Positions 13,326 to 23,369 of a DNA stretch of 64,000 nt are shown piece after piece. The translations under genes were made by a program, and so were the position numbers. The notes below the pieces were generated by a model. That model saw only the letters and a list, made by a program, of their open reading frames with translations. It did no database searches and was not told the origin of the DNA. The stretch's first letter is position 1, and every line of letters starts with the position of its first letter. Origin of the DNA: Geosiphon pyriformis (lineage: Eukaryota; Glomeromycota; Glomeromycetes; Archaeosporales; Geosiphonaceae); assembly GCA_016748015.1 (NCBI GenBank), contig JAAOMT010000226.1, forward strand, positions 1,036,604 to 1,100,603, read 5' to 3'.

Positions 13326-13810
13326 TGTGTAAGAAATTTGTCATAAGTGATTGATGCTCAGAGACTGTTGAGGTTTTTGAAGTCAGAAAGGTAACTGTTG
13401 GTATTGTTGTCGATTTTGTAAGGAGTGTTGTTGAACTACATTATAGTAGAGTCTGGCTAATGAGATCTAGTTATAGGGTAAGTATAAAAAAGGCTGGTTC
13501 AGTTGGGAATGATAGGGTGATATCAGGTTTGTCACATTGCAAGACATTTGTGTTGTCTGATGGCATGGTTCGGATGCTTGGTGTTTTGGGTTCTTTTTCT
13601 GTTAGCTTTGGCTGTTATAAGCCTAAACTTTTCTTTTCTGGTTTGGATTTCAGTCCTTGAGTCATTATAAGTGTGTAGTGTTGCCTTGTTTGGCCTAAAT
13701 GGCTAGTCACATGTAGTAAGTGCATGAGCTGCATTTAGTTTAGACCTCTTAATTTGGTTCTGTATACTAGACAGTAGTTGGACTTCACTCATAAAACACG
13801 TAATAAAAAA
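13326..13810 (+). mobile_element. 5'-truncated LINE-like element, 3' end only
   Basis: A GC-richer patch inside the AT desert encodes the C-terminus of the same type of ORF2 as the copy at 21,405-28,155: a VWLMRS segment, then GLSHCKTFVLSDGMVRMLGV, then FSGLDFSP and a stop. The following 3' UTR (about 13,660-13,800) aligns with the copies ending at 28,155, 31,530 and 54,515 (GTGTGTAGTGTTG, GTCACATGTAG, CTTAGTTTAGA-like, ACTCAT then an A-rich tail). The protein differs more than the other copies do from one another, so it is a separate subfamily. 5' truncation is the usual outcome of LINE insertion. Confidence 0.75.
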
Positions 13811-15288
13811 AATAATAATAATAATACTAAAATTTGATTTAACAAAAGTTTTATATTATGTTTTAGCATATTTAAATTTGATTTTAATAATAAAAAAATA
13901 AGTTTAAAAAAATATTAACCAAAATTGGTTTTAATTTATTAACATAATTAGTAAAAATAATCTAAATTCAAGATTTTTTATTAAAAACAATTAAATAAAA
14001 ATAAAAATATTTTAAAAAATTGTATTTTAATTCAAAATATTTAAAATATTTACAATTTTTACAGCAAATTAAATTTAATTTAATTTGTAACAAATTAATT
14101 TTATTAAATACAAAAATTATATAATAAGCTTTTTTTAAAATCTTTTTAGTTTTAAAACAAAAAATAACAAATTTTATCTTATTATTAATAGCAAATATAT
14201 AATTAATAACATTGTTTTTTACCAGTTTTTTTTAAAAAATTTCCAAAATTATGTATAATTATGTTTATAAACAAAATAAATAACATAATTTTAAATTTAT
14301 TTTTTTGTTTTTAAGTAATTTAATCTTTAATAATCTTAGCTATATATATTAAATTTTCATTAATAAAAAAAATTACTTGGAAATTAACAGATTAATTTAA
14401 TTTAATATGATAAACTTTATTACAATTTTTATTAAAGTATTAATTTTAATTGAATTAATATTATTTTTTTAATCTTAAATAAAATAATTATTTTTTTAAA
14501 AACATTTATAAAAATTTTCTTAATAATTCTTATTTAATTTGATTGTATTTTTTGTTTTTAAAATTTTTATTTGCCAAAATACTTTTATTAACAATTAATA
14601 TTATAGTCTTTTTTAAAATTTTTTAAACATAAATATAAATTTAATTAATTTTTTAAAATTTTGAAAGAATAGTAAATTTTTTAAAATTATTTACAATTAA
14701 AGATAATTTTCTAATTATTTACACTTTATTTATAGTATTTTTTTTTTAATAGCCAAAAAATTAATATTTAAAACATAAAATATTTTAATGCCAACTTTTA
14801 TTTTTTTTAATTATTATAAAAATTAACTATCTAAATTTTAAAACAATAAAATAAAAAAATAAAAAAAAAAATTTTCTTATTTTTAGAGTTATAAATAATT
14901 ATATTAAGTAAAAAAATCACTATTTTGTTAATATTTACTCTTTTTATTTTAATAATATTGGTTTTAAAATCCAAAAAAACTTTATTTTTATTACTAACTT
15001 CAAAACCAATATTTATTACAACAAACTTTTTTAGCCAACTTTTTCTTTGCTATATTACTATTTGTAATAACTACCAGTTTTAAAACAAAAAGATTTGTAT
15101 CTTGTAAAATAATATAAAATATAATAGGATAAAAAATAAAAAAATAAAATTTTTTGTTTTTAATAATTATTAATTTTTAAAATTATTTACAATTAAAAAA
15201 TATAAAACATTAAAAATCAATTTTTTTTTAAAGTTAAAAAATTTGTTTTAATTTAAAAATTAGCATGTATTTTTAACAATAAAAATAA

Positions 15289-15360
<72 letters not shown>

Positions 15361-15538
15361 TAATATAAACATTTGAATTTAAACATTTTTAATTATTTTA
15401 TGAGTTTCTTAAAATTTTAAAATTTACTTGGAATTCTTCAAAAATTAAAAAATTATCATTTCAATTTTTATATGTAAAAACAATTTCTGAATTTAAAATT
15501 TTTATGTTTACTAAAAATCTGTACACAATTTAACTTTC
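13811..15538. other. AT desert, second part
   Basis: Continues the AT-saturated sequence after the LINE tail, with a compound microsatellite near its end. No gene recognised. Composition changes sharply near 15,540. Confidence 0.6.
15289..15361 (+). repeat. Compound microsatellite (ACA)n(ATA)n
   Basis: An uninterrupted run of CAA/ACA triplets (about 12) passes directly into TAA/ATA triplets (about 11). The switch is a single C-to-T class, matching the decay pattern elsewhere in the window. Confidence 0.95.
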
Positions 15539-15539
15539 G

Positions 15540-15969
15540 CCATTAATTTGCAAAATCCTAATTTGTCTAATTTTACTTTTGCTGTTACTAATTTTGTGAT
15601 TTTAAAATTTGTATTATTTTATTCAATATTCTTCAAATTTTCCTGATTTTAATCACTCAGGTATGCTAACTTCATTTCATAAATAATAGCTTTTTTTCAG
15701 GATATGCAACTGAATCATCTATAGAGATTAAACTCTGACAAATTTCTTGAAGTACCGGCAAACTTTTGGCCAGCTGAGAAATTTCCATCAGGTTCCTGGT
15801 GTTTTCCCAAAATCTTTCAATTTAAAAGTTCTTATACATCAACTAAAACTCTAATACAACTTATTGGCCAGCTCTATGAAAAAGGTTTTTTTATAATGGT
15901 CCGATAGAAAAAATCTTATTATACCAGTTTCATTTTATTCATCTTGATAGATCAATAATTCCCAACTGC
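15540..15969. other. Intergenic; one short minus-strand ORF of unknown status
   Basis: Spacer downstream of the uS3m gene. A 38-codon minus-strand ORF (15788 down to 15672, beginning MEISQLAKSLPVLQEICQ) has coding-like composition and could be an exon remnant, but no splice partner was found. Otherwise nothing recognised. Confidence 0.35.
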
Positions 15970-17040
15970 TTACTTATAAGATAGCTCACGGGGCTCAGTA
16001 CAAGCTGAGCTTATCCAGACCTTGACGGTAAAGGAACCATTCCTGTTTTTACCTTCTACCTTGGAATAATCAATCATAGAGTGTGTCATTTGTTTAAAAT
16101 GGAAGCTTCCAAGTGATTTGGTGGTGTTAGTGGTTCTAGAAGCACCCTTTCTAGTGCCCATTCTACCCGCTATTTCAATTCTAATACCAGCTAGGTGTAC
16201 AGGCATGAGGAAATTCCCAGCACGTATTAACTTTGTCCATTCTAAAGGATTTGGCGGACCGCTTTCTCGTTTTAGATTAGGAATTGGACGTCGTATCAAT
16301 GGACTCTTGGTGCTTATTGTTGTTATTGGCACTTTTTTGAAGATAGCCCTTAAAATACGTGGTATCGTATGGCGTGTTGAGTTGATGGCAATGAACTGCG
16401 CTAAAATGTAACTATTGAGATAAGGGTAGTGTAGTCGAGTTAGACTCAACTCAACCGGTTTACGATAGACGTCCGCAAGTATCTCTGCCATCGTCATACT
16501 GCTTCTTTTTTGACGAGTAGTCATACTAGAAGATATTGAATCTGTATTTGATGTGATATCTGTTTGCTCACTCTTTCCCGAATCATTTTGAGATAGAGAG
16601 TCTAGATTGGCGGCTACATTGACTGGCTGTTCAGGTTTTATCGATTCCTCGAATTCATGTTCTTCCCTTTGCTTCTTTTTCCACCAATTTCCAGTTGGAA
16701 AGGCCGTGAAATTGATTTCACCTGGACTACTGGAGGGACCTTTGGGTGCAAAGAACGCAGAAAGATTTAATGAGGGCCCGGGAGCTTCTCGTCGGTTACG
16801 ACTATTAGTGGTAGGGGCATAATAAAATAATCTAATCGCCACTTTGTTTGGATGGTGTCTTATAGAGCCTGGGCCAAAGGCAATAAGTATGTTTTGAGAG
16901 TTAAAAAAGTGCCGAAGAGCTAATTTAGTGCTTTCATCTTCGGATACCGTGCTATTCAATCGTGGGTGAAAAAGAAATTGGGTTTTTTGCCATTCTTGTT
17001 TTATCCCTAGACGCAAACTCCTTGCGTGATGGCGAGACAT
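15970..17040 (-). CDS. Mitochondrial small-subunit ribosomal protein uS3 (nuclear-encoded)
   Basis: Single-exon gene, 356 residues. The N-terminus contains SLRLGIKQEWQ (about 8-18), corresponding to the RLGI-x-KxW start of bacterial-type uS3. The C-terminus contains LAGIRIEIAGRMGTRKGASRT (about 280-300), a GSF segment, IDYSKVEGKNRNGSFTVKVW and a short tail, matching the C-terminal uS3 domain (GxRxEVxGRL...DYG...G.IGVKVWI) as found in organellar Rps3/Var1. Between them is a Ser/Thr- and charge-rich linker (about 115-190) with no recognised domain; this is usual in fungal mitochondrial uS3. It would sit in the small-subunit head near mRNA entry. There is no separate presequence, but the first 16 residues are basic and could act as one. 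Standard code and nuclear surroundings argue for a nuclear gene. Intact; the 165-bp gap to the FN3K start suggests a shared promoter. Confidence 0.85.
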   Translation of the reverse strand: MSRHHARSLRLGIKQEWQKTQFLFHPRLNSTVSEDESTKLALRHFFNSQNILIAFGPGSIRHHPNKVAIRLFYYAPTTNSRNRREAPGPSLNLSAFFAPKGPSSSPGEINFTAFPTGNWWKKKQREEHEFEESIKPEQPVNVAANLDSLSQNDSGKSEQTDITSNTDSISSSMTTRQKRSSMTMAEILADVYRKPVELSLTRLHYPYLNSYILAQFIAINSTRHTIPRILRAIFKKVPITTISTKSPLIRRPIPNLKRESGPPNPLEWTKLIRAGNFLMPVHLAGIRIEIAGRMGTRKGASRTTNTTKSLGSFHFKQMTHSMIDYSKVEGKNRNGSFTVKVWISSACTEPRELSYK

Positions 17041-17205
17041 TTGCTGGAAGGTGACTTTATTTTAAAATTTTGACAGAAAAGAGATTATCAATTAACATAT
17101 CTGGGAGATAATCAGCATGATTTTGCCATTAAAGCATAGTTTTAAGTTTAAATAAATTATAATTTAAACCAAAATTTATATGAAATCGCAGCAAAAAATT
17201 TCTAA
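17041..17205. promoter_or_regulatory. Short divergent promoter region
   Basis: Only 165 bp separates the start codons of the uS3m gene (minus) and the fructosamine kinase gene (plus). Both must be transcribed from this AT-rich interval. No specific element identified. Confidence 0.5.
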
Positions 17206-18408
17206 ATGGCAGATATTCCACAAACTATTGTAGATGCCCTTCGAGCATCTAATATATGTGAACAAGTTTTTAACAGGACCTCAATATTAGGAGGCTGCGT
17301 GAATAATACGTTCAAAATTAACACCGAGAAAGGTCCATATTTTGTAAAGGTAATTTGAAAGTGAAAACACGCAAATTTATCACCTAAAAAAATTGAGTGC
17401 AACAAGCGTAAATTTCATTTTGTTAGAAAAAATTCCCTGACTGAAATTAAGAAATGATATATAATAGATGAATGATGGTCAAAATTCTTTGACAATGTTT
17501 CAAGGAGAATCCGAAGCTTTGAATGCTATTTCGAAAGCTGTTCCAAATTTTGCACCTACACCTTTATGTACAGGTTCATTACCAAACGGTGGAGCATTTC
17601 TTGTTACAGAATTTCTGCCATTGATATCAACTCATTCCAAAAATCAACAAATACTTCTTGGTAAAAAGTTGGCCCAATTACATTCTACTACGTCACCAAA
17701 TGGAAATTTTGGTTTTCCTGTGACAACAATGTGTGGCACAACTTTTCAAGATAATACTTGGGAAGATGATTGGGAAAATTTTTATAAAGAGAGAAGATTA
17801 ATGTCAATTCTTGAGAAATGTTTGAAAACTTATCCAGGTGATTCAGAATTGGAGCGATTAGGTATAATTATGGTGGACAAAGTGGTGCATCACCTTTTGA
17901 AGGATATCCAAATTCAACCATCATTGATCCATGGTGATTTATGGAGTGGAAATTGGGCCATCAATGCAAATACAAATGAACCTATAATCTTTGATCCCGC
18001 TGCGTGTTATGGTCATCGTGAAATGGAATTAAGCATAATGACCATGTTTGGAAGTCCATCAAATGGTAATTGGTCATATGAAAATTTAGATTTTTTGAAA
18101 TGAAAAAATTATGATTTTCTAATTTCTAATTTTTTACGGCGAAAAAAGATTTTTTTAAAGAATATCATAATCATCATCCAAAACAAAAACCTTTCTTTGA
18201 GGAACGTCAAGGTAATATATATATTCAAAGGAATTATGAATATCTATTTCTCTCTAGTATTTTTCTAACTTTAAAATTTTACTATTTCTTAGAGCTTTAT
18301 CAACTTTATCATTATTTGAATCATTATTATTTGTTTGGTGGAGGATATCGAAATAGTTCAATATCTATCATGAAAAAGCTAATTAATACACTGCCTAAAA
18401 TACACTAA
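17206..18408 (+). CDS. Fructosamine-3-kinase / ketosamine-3-kinase family
   Basis: Four exons (17206-17349, 17468-18065, 18149-18211, 18293-18408) joined by GT-AG introns in phase give 306 residues, the usual family length. The family phosphorylates fructosamine or ribulosamine adducts on proteins, which then break down spontaneously, so it repairs glycation. Visible: LGGCVNNTFKI glycine-rich start (about 29-39), the GE of QGESEALNA (catalytic-fold Glu about 62), TEFLPL hinge, LIHGDLWSGN catalytic loop (Asp about 205, Asn about 210), IFDPAACYGHREMEL metal-binding loop (Asp about 224), and the C-terminal ERQELYQLYHYLNHYYLFGGGY signature. That signature is only recovered by splicing the last two small exons; the unspliced frame would end early near 18,103. 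Intact. Confidence 0.93.
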
Positions 18409-18665
18409 AAAAATAACAAAAGTTGTTTGCTTCTTTGCCTCACATCAGTGAATCACCTGACAAAAGAGGCTCATCGTTTCATAAATTAGTCATAATGAGA
18501 TATTTAACCCTTTCCGATTCATTCCTCTGCCGAGAGTCCTTCCAAATTTATGTGACGCGTACATAATTTTGATGATGATGATGATGATATAGTAAACGTG
18601 CTTGTTAAAAAAAAAATTTTCGCTTTTTTGTTGCCAAAACTCTTCTACTTTCTAAGCAAGTAATA
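18409..18665. other. Intergenic with a small (GAT)n repeat
   Basis: Spacer between the fructosamine kinase and helicase genes. A GAT/ATG triplet run lies at about 18,571-18,588. The helicase promoter is presumably here. Confidence 0.6.
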
Positions 18666-20907
18666 ATGACTCCACAAAATCTGATACGAAAAGTTGGGAG
18701 TTGGGGGCCCACCGCAGCACAGGTTGCCTTGACAAAAGTAACTTTCAGATTTGGTTTAACAAGCAGACCATTGTTTGAACTTGAACCCAAAGTTTCACAC
18801 TGTTCGTATTTTGATTGTGAACTCTTGTTTTCTTCTCAAAGAAAGATTGGAGAATAGATAAATTTCAAACTCACCTTTGTTCTCAATTCCTAATCTTATC
18901 AGTTTCAAAGGTCCGCTCTTTCACAGCTTTACCACATTTTTATGATCAGTTCCACCTACAACCTTCACGTATATCGCCTTCAACGTTATTGATACCTTCA
19001 AAGAGCTGGGCCCATTCAAGACAATTACATGCACACAACGTTACCCAGGCACAACCAAAAGATGGCTTTCAATTAGGAGATTACGAAGGTTCTGATATTA
19101 TAAAATCCGATGGAAACCTTACAGTTCGTTTCAATAGCCTAAAAACCCTCTCGCCAGACATTCAAAAAGCTCTTAAGGAGGAATTCAAATATGAAACAAT
19201 GACGAAAGTCCAAAATGCTGTTTTATCCAAAGCCCCCATAACAAATGATCTTTTTGTTAAAGCCAAAACTGGTACAGGAAAAACACTCGCTTTTCTGATT
19301 CCCGCTGTCGAGACGGCGCTAAAAAACTTCGACTCCAAAGATAAAACACGAAATGTCACAATACTTGCCATCTCACCTACGCGTGAATTGGCTCAACAAA
19401 TTGCTGCGGAAGCCAAACGTCTTGTCAAATTTCTTCCGTTTGAAGTACATTGCTTGGTGGGTGGGGAATCAAAACCTAAACAGACGTCAGCATTAATGTC
19501 ACGTCGTGTGGACATAATTGTTGCCACTCCTGGTAGATTGACCGATATTTTGGAAAGTTTACCTGATTTTCGGCATCAATGTTCCAAAATGAAAACGGTA
19601 AATATATTGATTTGCCTGATTTGGTTATCACATTGCTATTTCCTCATTATTAATTAACTGCAAAAATTCCTGAATTCTAGTTGATTCTTGACGAAGCAGA
19701 TCAATTACTTGAAATGGGATTTCGTCAGGATATTGAGCGTCTTCTCAAATTTTTCCCAAAACAGAGGCAAACCTTCTTATTTTCCGCCACAATTTCTCCA
19801 GATATTCGTAAAGTGGCAGGTTTTGCCTTGAGAAACGATCACACTTTCATTGATACTGTTGATCCTAATGAAGCAAACACAAATACTCAAGTGAAACAGT
19901 CATTCATGATTGCTCCATGGAAAAATCATCTCCAAACCCTGCGTAATGTGATCGTCGATCATCAAGCATTGAATCCTATGGGTAAAATAATGATGTTTTT
20001 ACCTACAAGAAAAGCAACTGAGCTTTATGCAGAGATTTTTAGAATTTTTGGGGGTATTCAAGTTTTTGAGATTCAGTCTGGTCTGAATCAATCACAACGC
20101 ACAAGAGTATCAGAAAGATTTCGAAGCACCAAGTCAGGAGCAATGCTTGTAACTTCAGATGTTTCTGCTCGTGGTATAGATTACCCTGGTGTTACGCTGG
20201 TTCTTCAGGTTGGAGCTCCATCATCAAGGGATCAATATATTCATCGACTAGGTCGAACTGGTCGTGCAGGACGAGAAGGGCAAGGGGTATTAGTCTTGGC
20301 GCCATTTGAACAAAAATTTACAAAACGAATCCATGATTTACCTGTTAAGCCGATGGAAGTACCTATGAATAATGAAGATGACACTGTGAATGATGCTTTA
20401 AACAGATTAGATACTGGAATGGTAACAGATGCGTATAGAGCCTTTCTGGGTTATTGTGAGTTATGAAATTTATAATATTCAGTAAAATTTTTGTCAAAGT
20501 TTTTGTGACAAATAACTCTATCTAATGGCCAAGAAACTATTTTAGATATGGCTTGTTGTGATAACTTGGGCATTGATAGGAATTCCCTAAAGGAATATGG
20601 TCTTGGATTTTGTCAAGCTTTCGGGGTCAATCAACCTCGTTTAGGCCCAAGGGCCTCTCTAGGATTCGGAAAATCTGGTCCTTCAAGGAATTCAAGAGGT
20701 GGGGGTAATTCTTTTAGATCAGGGAATGGATTCGATCCTCGAGGTGGGGGCATGCGCAAAGGTTCATATGATAGTTTTTCTGATGTAAGGGATAGTGGTG
20801 CTAGGTTCTCACCTAGAGGAACTAGTCGTGGTGGTGGGAAATTCGGTCATAGCAGCCCCGCTTTTGGTGGTAGCCCTTCATATGGTGAAAGAAGAGCTCG
20901 CTATTAA
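18666..20907 (+). CDS. DEAD-box ATP-dependent RNA helicase, Mss116-like (probably mitochondrial)
   Basis: Proposed exons 18666-18737, 18911-19597, 19681-20455, 20546-20907 (631 residues). The last three are well supported. The helicase frame has no ATG back to a stop near 18,760, so the start must lie in an upstream exon, and the first exon is my best phase-compatible guess (donor GTAACT, acceptor after TTTCAAAG). Motifs by residue: Q motif region about 115-125, AKTGTGKT (142-149), PTREL (180-184), ATPGRL (229-234), DEAD (257-260), SAT (288-290), SARGID and HRLGRTGRAG in the second RecA domain. FIDTVDPNEA and the segment after it resemble Mss116/CYT-19, which are mitochondrial group I/II intron splicing and translation chaperones. 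The N-terminus is basic and Ser/Gln-rich like a targeting sequence. The last 80 residues are Gly/Arg/Ser-rich (RGG-like), as in RNA-chaperone tails. Intact. Confidence 0.88.
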
Positions 20908-21404
20908 GCACATGTAGAAAACTTATAGATCTCATCAAAATATCTAATTGGTTATCTATTTTATTAGAAATATACTAAAAAGAGGTCACCACAATTTTTA
21001 TTCTTTTTACATTAATGATGTATTAATTCTTAAATCACCTTTTAATTTTTAAGAACTAAATCGATCTTAATAGAGTGTCAATAAAAAATTGACTTTGACT
21101 TTAGGAAAGTTATAAACTTATTTGGTTACATTTTTGTTATTTGAAACCCATTTTAATTAAAAATTAATAAAAAATTGGTAAATAATTACAATTATATAAC
21201 TCAATAATTTAACAAATAATTATAATATATAATATATAATATATATTTTTATTAATTAACAAATACAGTTTAATTATTAATTATTAATTATTAATTATTA
21301 ATTATTATAATATAATTACAAAAAATTCCAAAATACTTTTATTATAACAACAATAATATTAGATAATTTGAATAAAAAAAACTTATAAAAAACTAATTAT
21401 AATT
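20908..21404. other. AT-rich spacer with a 7-bp tandem repeat
   Basis: 3' flank of the helicase gene, grading into AT desert. A run of about five TTAATTA units lies at about 21,270-21,306. No gene seen. It ends at the first base of the LINE copy. Confidence 0.6.
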
Positions 21405-21405
21405 A

Positions 21406-21477
21406 AAAAAACTTCTTTCTTTCCTTCGTCCAAAATTCCCAAAAAAGAGTCAAAAGTTTTTTCGAAAGAAGTTTTTT
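21406..21477 (+). repeat. Inverted repeat (hairpin) at the LINE 5' end
   Basis: AAAAAACTTCTTTC (21,406-21,419) and its exact reverse complement GAAAGAAGTTTTTT (21,464-21,477), 14 of 14 bases, flank a 44-base loop. Equivalent inverted repeats occur at the same place in the copies starting at about 28,756, 37,491 and 56,030. Confidence 0.85.
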
Positions 21478-21486
21478 ACTATTCAG

Positions 21487-23346
21487 TATGATAAATCAAA
21501 ACTGTTTTTCAATTATGAGGCCACTGTTGGTCTTGTTATTGCTGTTATAAAGAAGACTATTAAAGTTTCTGGTTCTGAGAATAGTTTCAAAGCAGTTGTG
21601 TCGAGGAAGAAGAGGAAGGAAGGTGTGTTGGTAGAGGGTATTGATAATAGAGGGGTTGCTGCTGAAGCTCCTGGTGCTCATTCATGGAGTTCTGAAACAG
21701 GTGACACTACTGAGTCAGAGAGTATTGACATAAAAAAGGAGTGCTTGGTTGAGGAAACCAGTGTTGACTATGGTGAGAGTGGTGCTTTCACAGAAGGGGA
21801 TCCTAATCAAACGCCAAAGGGATTGTGTGTAAAGACCAAAAAAATGTTAGGGAAGCCTTTAAGTGTGATTGATTATGATACTGTCAATACAGACAATGAC
21901 GTGTTAGATGATTTTTTTCTCCTTCCACCCCCTCTATCTATCAAACTGACCATTTAAGTGTCTGTTCGCAAGTCCTTCGCTTTAGATATTGATCTTGTGG
22001 CCATTGCTGGAAAGTCCTCTCAGAAAAAATTGAGTTTTATCAGGAAAATTTTTTCAAGTGTGAATGGTTTTGGGGAGGCTTCTACTCCCTCAAAATTTGG
22101 TGGAATTATTCGTGCAACTTTCACTTTGGAAAAGACAATGATGGCTGCTGGGAAGTTGGCAAATGATCATGGTATTATGGTAAACACCGATCTCAAGCAC
22201 TCTGTAAAAAGCCATACGAATTAGGCAATTGTGATGAAAAAAATTCCTGTGAAAACTTCCATGAAGGCTGTGCATGCTGTCATGTCTGAGTTTGGATTGA
22301 TTAAGTTGATCAAGATGCAACTTGTGAGTCTGTGGCAAAAAGCAATTATTGAATTAGAAAATCAGAATCAGGCTGATCTCTTGGCATCCAAATGGTCTAT
22401 CCTCATTGGAAAAGATATAGTACATGTGGCCAGGGCTGATGTTGACAAACAGACGTGGGATTCTAGGGACAAATTCAAGGCACTGCTATACACTTTTCCT
22501 GTAAGGACAAATGCTCATAATCTTTGGGATTTTGTTGGTTCAGTTGGTGGGAAAACATGTGTCATTGATCATAATCCTGTTAGCTACACCTATGCTTGCT
22601 GTACTATTGTTTGCTTTGGGTTTGAATCTGATCTAGTTAGTGTAATGGCTGCAACCCCAGTTATAAAAAGGATTGGCCTTCACTGGTCCCACCTCTTTTT
22701 GGCACTGTGTTCAGTCTGTGGTCTTTCTGGTTATACATCTCTCAATTGTGTTTTGGTTAAGGTTGGTTCAATCCTGAGGGGCAGAAAGGCACCTCTTTCT
22801 GCTCAAGATCAGATCAGGTTGGCAACTATCTATGCTCGGAAATCTGCACCCATTTCTTGTTCATTGGTCTTTAGTGGTAAGACTTGGGCATCAGTTGTTG
22901 GTGCTCCTCTGGTGCACAATTCTTATGGTGCTGGTTCACTTCTTGGTTCTGACAATGTTGGTAAACCTCTCCCTTCTGCTGCAGATGATTTGGAAAAATG
23001 TTTGGTTTGCATTGAAAGCAGTCTTGTCAGCCTTGTGGGACAAATTGGTGAGTTGGCTAAGAGATTAGAATTATTTATGCTGGCAGTTTCCCAGCTTAGC
23101 CCTGGATGTCAGCTGCCAGTAACCCCCCCATTGCAGAATCAAGGGGAGGATATAGTGATGGGAATGGGTTTGGGTGATGCCACTAGTGACAAGACTGCTG
23201 CTGTTCTGAGTTCAACTGCCTCACCTGAAGTTGTGAAATTGGAAAACATGTTGGAAGGTTTTTCTGCATTGATCATGTGTCTATCAGTGTGCTTGAATGG
23301 TTTGGCTTTGGCAGGTGGTGCTCTTCCTTTATCTCTTTCTCAATGA
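21487..23346 (+). pseudogene. LINE ORF1 (gag-like, zinc-knuckle protein), two nonsense codons
   Basis: One continuous frame of about 620 codons, broken by TAA at 21,955 and TAG at 22,222. No ATG lies at the very start of the frame in this copy. Residues from about 22,230 form a nucleic-acid-binding type fold (a KMQLVSLWQKAIIELE segment followed by LASKWSILIGKD), as in gag-like ORF1 proteins. It is followed by CSVCGLSGYTSLNC (about 22,715-22,760), a CX2CX4HX4C knuckle whose His is Tyr here. The C-terminal third is Leu/Ser-rich and includes a likely coiled coil (LVSLVGQIGELAKRLELFM). The role would be RNA binding in the retrotransposition particle. The same frame is recognisable at 47,674-49,340. 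Confidence 0.75.
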
Positions 23347-23369
23347 GTGGTCTGGTATAGAAAATTGCC

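Noticed and set aside
9030-15538. AT desert as mitochondrial DNA or a centromere
   Set aside because: No mitochondrial genes or RNAs were seen, the flanks are nuclear genes with spliceosomal introns, and there is no ordered satellite structure.
16118-16822. Plus-strand frames of 97 and 71 codons
   Set aside because: Antisense shadows of the uS3m gene, whose minus-strand translation has clear family motifs.
21406-21477. LINE 5' inverted repeat as terminal repeat of a DNA transposon
   Set aside because: Both arms lie within 72 bp at one end only; nothing comparable occurs at the 3' end, which has an A-rich tail.
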